Shown: one piece after another, positions 58,056 through 64,000 of the stretch | How positions within the stretch are numbered: the first letter of the stretch is position 1 | Layout: each line of letters starts with the position of its first letter | Origin: Terricaulis silvestris | GTDB taxonomy: Bacteria > Pseudomonadota > Alphaproteobacteria > Caulobacterales > Aquidulcibacteraceae | Assembly (NCBI RefSeq): GCF_009792355.1 | Contig: NZ_CP047045.1 | Coordinates: 3,800,764 to 3,864,763 of the forward strand | Reading direction: 5' to 3' | DNA length: 64,000 nt | The notes under the pieces: generated by a model | The model's database searches: none | The model's input: the letters and a program-made list of their open reading frames with translations, nothing else | What the model was told of the DNA's origin: nothing | Made by a program: the position numbers and the translations under genes

Positions 58056-59839
58056 GGGGCAGGCGCTGCCTTCTCAGCCTCGGGTTCGGCTGCGGGCGCT
58101 TCACCGTTGATCGGTTCGGCCGGCGCATCGACGACAGGCGGCATAGTGGTGTCCGTGGTTGGACGCACGAGTACGGGCGCCGGTGATTCAATACGCGCTG
58201 TCTCGGCCATTGGTTGCGCGACGGGCGGCGCTGGGCGCGGGCCGAACACCAGCACGATCAGACCGCCAGCGACAAGGCCCAGCCAGAACACCGGCATCTG
58301 GTACCATTGCCGCTCCTGGCGCGGCGCCTCGATCGCAACCTTACGCGCGGCCGCTTCGATCGCGGTCAGCGTGTGCGGCAAGCGCCGCATCGCGGAGAAC
58401 CCTTGTGCTGCTTCATCGACGGCGCGCCGGGCGACAGCTTCCGCCCCAAGCTCGCGCTCGACCCAGCGCTCCACGATCGGGCGCGACGCCGTCCACATGT
58501 CGTGTCGCGGATCGAGCGCGCGCGCGACGCCTTCAACCTGCACCATGGTCTTTTGCAACAGCACCAGTTCGGGTCTGAGATGCATGCCGAACATATGGGT
58601 GACGTCGAACAGCTGCAGAAGAAGGCGGCTCATTGAGATGCCATCGGCGGTCTTGCCGAAGATAGGCTCACCGATGGCCCGAAGCGCTTGCGAGAATTCC
58701 TCAACCGTGAACTTCTCTGGCACGTAGCCGGCTTCGTGGTGCACCACGGCGACGCGGCGATAATCGCGGCGATGGAAGCCGTAAAGGATTTCAGCGAGGT
58801 AGCGGCGTTCCTTATGGCCGATGCGGCCCATGATGCCGAAATCGACGATCCAGAGCTTGCCGTCCTTGCCGTAGAGCAGATTGCCCTCGTGCATGTCGGC
58901 GTGGAAGAAGCCGTAGTCGAGTGCTGCGGCCAGGAAGCCGCGTGTGATCGCGATCGCTAATTCGCTGCGGTCGGCCCCGGCTTTGTCGAGCGCCTTGATG
59001 TCGGTCAGGGGAATGCCGTCGATCCAATCGAGCGTCATCACCCGCTTAGCGGAGCGGGACCAATCGATATTTGGAACGGTGAGGTAGCCGTCCTTCTCCG
59101 CGACCTCGCGAAACTCCGCCGCCGCGCCCGCTTCGAGTCGCAGGTCCATTTCACGCTCAGTGGCGGCGGCGACAGTGTCGATGAATTGCACCGGTTCGAG
59201 CCGGCGTGAGCGCGGCGAGAAGGTTTCGATGGCTTGCGCGAGGAAGCGCAGCGCGGCCATTTCCTTGGCCATCTTCTTTTCGATGCGCGGCCGCAGCACC
59301 TTGATCGCGACCACGCCCTGGCGCGGCACGATGGCTTGGTGGACTTGCGCGATCGACGCCGCCGCCATCGCTTCGGAGATGCCGGCGAACAATTCTTCAG
59401 TGCCGCCGAGTTCTGAGTTGATGGTGTCGAGCGCAATGGTGCGCGAGAAGGGCGGCAGGCGATCCTTCAGGCGCCCCAACTCTTGCGCCACGGTAACGCC
59501 GATCATGTCCGGGCGCGTCGCGAGGAATTGGCCGACCTTGACGTAAGCCGGGCCCAAGCGCTCCAGCGCTTTAGCCAAGCGTTCACCAACACTGCGCCCG
59601 CGGCGGCGCTTAGCGAAGACGCTCAAGACTGTGTGAGCCGCCTGCAAGCCGGTTGGGTAGCGATCGTAATATTCGCCAGGCAGCAGCACGTCGTAGCGCA
59701 CCAGCGTCAGCGCCACGCGCAGTAGACGCCGGATATGCCCAACAACGCCGGTGAAGATGCCGATCAGCACCAACGCCGCGATGGCGAAGACAACGAAAGA
59801 CCAAAACACTAAACCGACCAACCCCAATGCAGCGCGCAA
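58052..59839 (-). CDS. ubiB: Ubiquinone biosynthesis protein UbiB (ADCK/ABC1 kinase-like)
   Basis: 595 residues. An N-terminal membrane segment (GLVGLVFWSFVVFAIAALVLIG) precedes the ABC1 kinase-like domain with the KxGQ motif (GPAYVKVGQFLATRPDMIG), a VVAIKVLRPRI nucleotide-Lys segment, and HADMHEGNLLYGKDGKLWIVDFGIMG (catalytic Asp and metal site). A second membrane segment lies near the C terminus (PVFWLGLVAGGLIVLVFG) and then a long Pro/Ala-rich tail. It assists coenzyme Q synthesis at the inner membrane. It overlaps ubiE by 31 bases and coaBC by four. Confidence 0.96.
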   Translation of the reverse strand: MRAALGLVGLVFWSFVVFAIAALVLIGIFTGVVGHIRRLLRVALTLVRYDVLLPGEYYDRYPTGLQAAHTVLSVFAKRRRGRSVGERLAKALERLGPAYVKVGQFLATRPDMIGVTVAQELGRLKDRLPPFSRTIALDTINSELGGTEELFAGISEAMAAASIAQVHQAIVPRQGVVAIKVLRPRIEKKMAKEMAALRFLAQAIETFSPRSRRLEPVQFIDTVAAATEREMDLRLEAGAAAEFREVAEKDGYLTVPNIDWSRSAKRVMTLDWIDGIPLTDIKALDKAGADRSELAIAITRGFLAAALDYGFFHADMHEGNLLYGKDGKLWIVDFGIMGRIGHKERRYLAEILYGFHRRDYRRVAVVHHEAGYVPEKFTVEEFSQALRAIGEPIFGKTADGISMSRLLLQLFDVTHMFGMHLRPELVLLQKTMVQVEGVARALDPRHDMWTASRPIVERWVERELGAEAVARRAVDEAAQGFSAMRRLPHTLTAIEAAARKVAIEAPRQERQWYQMPVFWLGLVAGGLIVLVFGPRPAPPVAQPMAETARIESPAPVLVRPTTDTTMPPVVDAPAEPINGEAPAAEPEAEKAAPAP

Positions 59840-60582
59840 ACACCGCCGGCCATGTTGCGATAGGCCGCGCGTGCGAAACCCGCCTCACGGATCATATTGA
59901 GAAAAGCTTCCTGATCCGGAAACCGGCGGATGGATTCGACCAGATATCGGTAGGAATCCGGGTCGTTTGCGAGCAATTTCCCCAGCGCCGGGATCGCGTT
60001 AAACGAATAGAAATCATAAACCGGCTCAAGCCCGCCGATCGCGAGGCGCGAGAACTCCAGGCAATAGAACCGCCCGCCGGGCTTCAAGACGCGTTTGGCC
60101 TCACGCAAAACGGCTGGAACGTCGGTGCAATTGCGGATGCCGAAGCTGATGATGTAGGCGTCGGCGACATGGTCATCGACTGGTAAATGCTCGGCGTCGC
60201 CCTCGTGCCATTGCAGGCCGTCTTCGCGCCCATCTTGCTTGGATTTGGCGCGGCCGGCTTCGAGCATCTCGATGTTGATGTCGATAACGTGGATTTCAGG
60301 TGGTTCGAGTCCGCGCCGCTGTGCTGCGCCGTCGCCGAGCTTCTTTAGGCGCCGTGCGATGTCTCCAGTGCCGCCAGCGACATCGAGAATGAGTTCGCCC
60401 GGCTGCGGATTGAGCTTCGCGGCGGCGGCGTCCTTCCAGAGCCGGTGCAGGCCGCCCGACATCGCGTCGTTCATCAGGTCGTATTTCGACGCCACCGATG
60501 AAAACACCGCGCGCACGCGTCGGGCCTTCTCGGCCTTTGGCACCTCTTGGAACCCGAAGGATGCAGTCTCGTCGCTCATCAT
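59809..60582 (-). CDS. ubiE: Ubiquinone/menaquinone biosynthesis C-methyltransferase UbiE
   Basis: 257 residues from the ATG at 60582 (MMSDETASFGFQEV); the frame upstream to 61314 is antisense to mutM. A SAM-binding class I methyltransferase: FSSVASKYDLMNDAMSGGLHRLWK, LDVAGGTGDIARRL (motif I), DINIEMLEAGRAKSK, and EFSRLAIGGLEPVYDFYSFNAIPALG. It C-methylates the quinone ring. The ATGATG doubling is preceded by AAGGA. First gene of ubiE-ubiB-coaBC; divergent from mutM with 90 bases between. Confidence 0.96.
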   Translation of the reverse strand: MMSDETASFGFQEVPKAEKARRVRAVFSSVASKYDLMNDAMSGGLHRLWKDAAAAKLNPQPGELILDVAGGTGDIARRLKKLGDGAAQRRGLEPPEIHVIDINIEMLEAGRAKSKQDGREDGLQWHEGDAEHLPVDDHVADAYIISFGIRNCTDVPAVLREAKRVLKPGGRFYCLEFSRLAIGGLEPVYDFYSFNAIPALGKLLANDPDSYRYLVESIRRFPDQEAFLNMIREAGFARAAYRNMAGGVCALHWGWSV

Positions 60583-60672
60583 GTGTCCTTGGGCTGAACC
60601 ATAGCGGCGCGGGCGGGGAGGGGCTATATCGGCCGGCAATGGATTTGCGTTTGATTTCCGACATTTCGCCGC

Positions 60673-61530
60673 ATGCCTGAGCTGCCCGAAGTGGAAACCG
60701 TGCGGCGCGGTCTGGCGCCGGCGCTGGTGGGACGACTCATTACACGCGTGCGCACCAAACGCGCTGATTTGCGCTTTCCGTTCCCGAAGCGGTTTGCGGC
60801 GCGTCTGAGCGGCCGTCGTGTGGAGACGTTGGATCGTCGCGCGAAATATCTGCTCGCGCACTTGGACGACGGCAATGTCTGGATCACGCATCTCGGCATG
60901 ACGGGGCGCTGGTCCATTCTTGGCGCCAAGAAACAGCCCGGCGATTTCTACTACGCGGAACCGCCCGATCCGACGCACACGCATGTCGTGATCGAGATGG
61001 AGCAAGGCGCGCGGCTTGAGTTCAACGATCCGCGACGCTTCGGGTACATGGATCTCATCGCTGAAAGCGAACTCGAATCCCATCCGTTCTTCAAAGGCAT
61101 GGGGCCGGAGCCGCTCGGCAATCATTTTCACGAGCCGTATCTGAAGAGCGCTTTGGCGAAGAAGAAAACGAGCATCAAAGCGGCGCTGCTGGATCAGCGC
61201 GTTGTCGCCGGACTCGGCAACATCTATGTCGTGGAAGCACTGCATCGCTCCGGCATAGCGCCGACGAAGGAAGCTGGGCGCATCTCCGCCGGGCGATTGG
61301 ACAAGCTCTTTCACGCCATCCGCGCCGTGTTGGAAGAGGCCATCGAAGCGGGCGGCTCAACGTTGTCCGACTACGCTGGCGTCGATGGCGCACAAGGCGG
61401 CTTTCAGCATCGCTTCCGCGTCTACGATCGCGAGGGCGACAAATGCCCGACCAAGAATTGCGGCGGCACGATCGTGCGGCTCGTGCAGAACGGCCGCAGC
61501 ACCTTCTGGTGTCCGCGCTGTCAGCGATGA
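60673..61530 (+). CDS. mutM: Formamidopyrimidine-DNA glycosylase
   Basis: 285 residues. N-terminal PELPEVETVRRGLAP carries the catalytic Pro2 and Glu3; Lys57-region TLDRRAKYLLAHLDDG; the H2TH domain with ALLDQRVVAGLGNIYVVEALHRSGIAP; and a C-terminal zinc finger KCPTKNCGGTIVRLVQNGR...WCPRCQR. It removes oxidised purines such as 8-oxoguanine and nicks the strand. Convergent with the LprI-like gene, overlapping it by ten bases. Confidence 0.97.
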   Translation: MPELPEVETVRRGLAPALVGRLITRVRTKRADLRFPFPKRFAARLSGRRVETLDRRAKYLLAHLDDGNVWITHLGMTGRWSILGAKKQPGDFYYAEPPDPTHTHVVIEMEQGARLEFNDPRRFGYMDLIAESELESHPFFKGMGPEPLGNHFHEPYLKSALAKKKTSIKAALLDQRVVAGLGNIYVVEALHRSGIAPTKEAGRISAGRLDKLFHAIRAVLEEAIEAGGSTLSDYAGVDGAQGGFQHRFRVYDREGDKCPTKNCGGTIVRLVQNGRSTFWCPRCQR

Positions 61531-62018
61531 TCGTAGTGCGAGAGGCGGCTATGCAGTTCGATCGCCGTCTCACCCAAATGGTTGGTGCGGCAAGCCTCGC
61601 CAGTCAGGCCGGCGAGCGAGCCGCCTTCGTACAATGACGCTCGGTATCGGCAATGGGCTTCGATCCAGCTCTCGCTCTCGGCGAGATAAGCATCGAGCCG
61701 TACAATTTGTGTCGCGGTTTCGCGCGCGCGGAGGCTCGTGACGTAGCGGTCCACCAGCGCGCCCCAAGCGTGGCGCTCGCGCTGGAAGCAGCGCACCATT
61801 TCCATCGTCGAAGAGCTTCCCGCCTCCATGCAAGGCTGCGAAACTACGCCGATGCACGTGCGTCCAAGATCGACTGAGGGCTCGGGCGCTGAACGGAGAC
61901 ACGCCTCAAGGGCGGATGCGTCGCCTGGTTGCGCGGGCTCTTCGCCGTCCTGCGCCACCGCGGCGCCGGCAACGCAAAGCCCGGCAACAAAAATCACCGC
62001 AAAAAGACCTGATCTCAT
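61521..62018 (-). CDS. DUF1311/LprI-like secreted protein
   Basis: 165 residues with a signal peptide (GLFAVIFVAGLCVAGAAVAQ). Cys-rich helical region with ALEACLRSAPEPSVDLGRTCIGVVSQPCMEAG ... EMVRCFQRERHAWGALVDRYVTSLRARE ... ESESWIEAHCRYRASLYEGGSLAGLTGEACRTNHLGETAIELHSR, the LprI_N (DUF1311) pattern. Mycobacterial LprI has been reported as a lysozyme inhibitor; the role of most homologues is unknown. Located in the periplasm. Confidence 0.82.
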   Translation of the reverse strand: MRSGLFAVIFVAGLCVAGAAVAQDGEEPAQPGDASALEACLRSAPEPSVDLGRTCIGVVSQPCMEAGSSSTMEMVRCFQRERHAWGALVDRYVTSLRARETATQIVRLDAYLAESESWIEAHCRYRASLYEGGSLAGLTGEACRTNHLGETAIELHSRLSHYDHR

Positions 62019-62079
62019 CTGCCCCTCACGCGCATGACCCTGATGCCAATTTGCGGCGCGTGTGTGGTAGCCTTTCAGT

Positions 62080-62457
62080 ATGAGTCGAGCCGCCGTTATT
62101 ATTGCCGCCGTGATTTGTGCGGCGCCGGCTCATGCCGAAACGGCGTACTTTGCGACAATTCCTGACGTGCCGATCGCGCCGGGGCTGCGGGACGCCGGCG
62201 ACAACTGGGAGTTTTCCGACGCTCGCGCGCGCGTCATTGGCGCGTCGGCGAGAGGCCAAGCCCAGGCCGAGCAGGTCCGAGCTTTTTACCAGACCGCTTT
62301 GCCGCCCCTGGGGTGGGCGATCTCGGTCGGCGGCGGGGGCGAGAATGAGGCAATCTATCTTCGCGGCCGGGAGCAGCTATCGTTGAGTTTCCATCTGCGT
62401 GGCGAAGAATTGCTGCTTCAGGCGATCGTCTTCGTCGGCTCCGCCCCGCGCGATTGA
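62080..62457 (+). CDS. Small exported hypothetical protein
   Basis: 125 residues with a signal peptide ([19 protein letters not shown]). The mature domain ([58 protein letters not shown]) resembles small proteins often encoded next to enoyl-CoA hydratase/rpsT in alphaproteobacteria, but I cannot assign a function. The LPPLGW motif is conserved in such proteins, in my recollection. 31 bases separate it from the enoyl-CoA hydratase gene, so they are likely co-transcribed. Confidence 0.65.
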   Translation: MSRAAVIIAAVICAAPAHAETAYFATIPDVPIAPGLRDAGDNWEFSDARARVIGASARGQAQAEQVRAFYQTALPPLGWAISVGGGGENEAIYLRGREQLSLSFHLRGEELLLQAIVFVGSAPRD

Positions 62458-62488
62458 TTTTCCGCATGAGGCGGCGCATCAGACGCCC

Positions 62489-63262
62489 ATGGCTTACGAA
62501 AACATTCTCGTCGAAACCGATGGCGGCGTTGGCGTCATCCGTCTCAATCGCCCGAAGGCGCTCAATGCGCTGAACGATGCGCTGATCGCCGAAGTGAGCG
62601 CGGCGCTCGACGCGTTTGAAGCGGACGCCGCGATCGGCTGCATCGTCATCACCGGTTCGGAAAAAGCTTTCGCCGCCGGCGCCGACATCAAGCAGATGTC
62701 CGAAAGCCAGTTCGCCGATCTCTACGCGCGCGATCCTTTCGCCAATCTCGAACGCGTGCAACGCACACGGAAGCCGCTGATCGCAGCGGTCGCAGGCTAT
62801 GCGCTCGGCGGCGGCTGCGAGCTTGCGATGATGTGCGATTTCATCATCGCTGCGGGCAATGCGAAATTCGGCCAGCCTGAAGTCACACTTGGCGTCATGC
62901 CCGCATGGGGTGGTTCGCAACGGCTGACGCGCAGCGTCGGCAAAGCCAAGGCGATGGATCTCTGCCTCACCGGCCGCATGATGGATGCAGCGGAAGCCGA
63001 GCGTTGCGGTTTGGTTGCGCGCGTCGTCGCGGCCGACAAGCTGATGGAGGAAACGCTCACTGCGGCGAAGAAGATCGCGTCGATGGGTCAGCTCTCAACC
63101 ATCGCCAACAAGGAAGCGATCAACGCCGCATTCGAAACGCCCTTGAACGAAGGGCTCCGGCTCGAGCGGCGCTTGTTCTATTCGCTGTTTGCGACCGAGG
63201 ATCAAAAGGAGGGCATGGCCGCCTTCATTGCAAAGCGGCCCCCCGATTTTAAGCACCGTTGA
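62489..63262 (+). CDS. Enoyl-CoA hydratase
   Basis: 257 residues from the ATG at 62489; the longer frame from 62399 overlaps the small exported protein. Crotonase fold: [35 protein letters not shown], the oxyanion hole and first Glu in [20 protein letters not shown], and [18 protein letters not shown] with the second Glu. Both catalytic Glu are present, so hydratase activity is expected in fatty-acid beta-oxidation. Usual neighbour of mutM and rpsT in Caulobacter-like genomes. Confidence 0.95.
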   Translation: MAYENILVETDGGVGVIRLNRPKALNALNDALIAEVSAALDAFEADAAIGCIVITGSEKAFAAGADIKQMSESQFADLYARDPFANLERVQRTRKPLIAAVAGYALGGGCELAMMCDFIIAAGNAKFGQPEVTLGVMPAWGGSQRLTRSVGKAKAMDLCLTGRMMDAAEAERCGLVARVVAADKLMEETLTAAKKIASMGQLSTIANKEAINAAFETPLNEGLRLERRLFYSLFATEDQKEGMAAFIAKRPPDFKHR

Positions 63263-63339
63263 GGGTTTGACGGGCGCGCTTGCCAAGGCTATACGCCGCC
63301 GCTTCATCGCAGAAACTCACATCTGGAATCGCAAGTCTC

Positions 63340-63618
63340 ATGGCGAATACGAAGTCCGCAAAGAAGGCCAATCGCGTCATCGGCCGCCGCATGGCGGTCA
63401 ACAAGGCGCGCCGCACCGGAATGCGTTCGACGTGGCGCGGTGTTGAAGAAGCGATCGTCGCGGGCGACCACAAGACAGCCGAAGCCGCGCTGCGTAAGGC
63501 TGAAGCGGCGACGATGAAGGCCGTGGCCAAGGGCGTGGTTCACAAGAACCTCGGCAGCCGCAAAGTCTCTCGTTTGGCCAAGCGCGTCGGCGCGCTTTCG
63601 GGCGCCAAAAAGCGCTAA
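63340..63618 (+). CDS. rpsT: 30S ribosomal protein S20
   Basis: 92 residues from the ATG at 63340; an in-frame start at 63280 would add 20 residues that do not match the family. [39 protein letters not shown] and the C-terminal [22 protein letters not shown] are typical. It binds the 5' and 3' minor domains of 16S rRNA. The dnaA gene is expected to follow beyond the window. Confidence 0.97.
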   Translation: MANTKSAKKANRVIGRRMAVNKARRTGMRSTWRGVEEAIVAGDHKTAEAALRKAEAATMKAVAKGVVHKNLGSRKVSRLAKRVGALSGAKKR

Positions 63619-63649
63619 TACGCGCCACAAAAGAGTTCCGTCCTCGGAC

Positions 63650-63668
63650 GATTCAAATCCAGCGAATC
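63650..63668. promoter_or_regulatory. Paired GANTC sites upstream of the expected dnaA gene
   Basis: GATTC (63650-63654) and GAATC (63664-63668) start 14 bases apart in the 382 bases after rpsT. CcrM methylates GANTC in Caulobacterales, and methylation of a site in the dnaA promoter controls dnaA transcription in C. crescentus. Their position here fits that control. Confidence 0.5.
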
Positions 63669-63754
63669 CAAGTATTTCGGGGCCTTAAACCGGCTCTGAA
63701 AAAACCGTGCATATCTTCCGTCCACGGACCAATCTCCTGTTTGGCATAGACTAT

Positions 63755-63815
63755 TTTATGACTGTTAAATCAATGTCTTAAACGGTCCTGTGGATATTGA
63801 AAAATTTGTTAAAAT
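63755..63815. promoter_or_regulatory. AT-rich stretch with a near-consensus DnaA box before the expected dnaA gene
   Basis: This interval is strikingly AT-rich for the window (TATTTTATGACTGTTAAATC..., TTGAAAAATTTGTTAAAATC). Within it TGTGGATAT at 63789-63797 differs from the DnaA box TGTGGATAA at one base. It is followed by a TTGACG-type -35-like hexamer at about 63822. It may be the dnaA promoter or part of a replication origin; the dnaA start is not in the window. The rest, to 64000, is GC-rich and I see no gene. Confidence 0.45.
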
Positions 63816-64000
63816 CCTCCTGTTGACGACCCCAAACGATCAGTCCATCGTTCGCTTGTCCGGCGAACATTCAAACGCCGTTTCGACGCTTCAGTGAAGA
63901 CCGGGGCGGAAGCCACGGGCCGAAGAAGGCATTCGGCGCGAACGGGGAAAGTGTGTCCGCCGGGGGGCGGCTAAAATCAAAGTTCTTAGCGGGGGTTGCT

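Noticed and set aside
63773..63784. CtrA site near dnaA (TTAA repeated around 63767-63783)
   Set aside because: The two TTAA boxes are nine bases apart, not the seven required.
1..64000. CRISPR arrays, prophage, transposase, rRNA or toxin-antitoxin genes
   Set aside because: None was seen: no spaced direct repeats, integrase, transposase or rRNA signatures in any frame.

Overview
The window is GC-rich and gene-dense and reads as chromosomal DNA of an alphaproteobacterium close to Caulobacterales/Hyphomonadaceae. The case for this is the gene order at the right end (moeB, dut, coaBC, ubiB/ubiE, mutM, enoyl-CoA hydratase, rpsT, then apparently dnaA just beyond the window), a rimP-nusA-ylxR-infB-rbfA-truB-rpsO-pnp cluster, fabA-fabB with fabI nearby, many outer-membrane and periplasmic proteins, a PodJ-type N-terminal motif on a coiled-coil protein, and paired GANTC (CcrM-type) sites before dnaA. 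This is inference from gene content; no database was searched.

Layout. 1-5 kb: the end of a TonB receptor, a tightly overlapping minus-strand operon (thioredoxin/TPR co-chaperone, LON-substrate-binding protein, Trm112-like and DUF971 proteins), a stand-alone prolyl-tRNA editing protein, two tandem DUF6065 paralogues and a signal peptidase. 5.4-9.7 kb: tRNA-Gly, acyl-CoA thioesterase, a secreted nuclease and a 738-residue coiled-coil protein with a PodJ-like N terminus. 10-15 kb: the PrkA-YeaH-SpoVR stress trio. 15-22 kb: a lipoprotein, a PIF1-like helicase, a secreted M1 peptidase, a cadherin-like protein of unknown function and an aldehyde dehydrogenase. 22-25 kb: a disturbed trmB locus with an inverted-repeat element before the gene, a palindromic element inside its reading frame, and a decayed copy of its 3' end 1.4 kb downstream of the gene's end, beyond an acyltransferase-like gene. 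25-35.5 kb: the transcription/translation operon ending in pnp, with a terminator-like leader before rimP and repeats plus two perfect hairpins before pnp. 35.5-40.5 kb: small proteins and the fatty-acid genes fabI, fabB and fabA, with an autoregulated-looking padR module between fabI and fabB. 40.5-54 kb: cell-envelope and metabolic genes, including an OmpA protein, a ZnuD-like TonB receptor behind a perfect 15-bp palindrome, a GH13 glucosidase, PhoD and MoeB. 54-64 kb: dut, an SRPBCC-ArsR pair, coaBC, ubiB, ubiE, mutM, enoyl-CoA hydratase, rpsT and the dnaA upstream region.

Most genes are conserved housekeeping genes. I see no phage, transposase, CRISPR array or toxin-antitoxin pair. The unusual material is mainly repeat-element activity around trmB and pnp, several clear operators (PadR, ArsR, probable Zur), the PodJ-like coiled-coil protein, the tandem DUF6065 pair and the cadherin-like protein.
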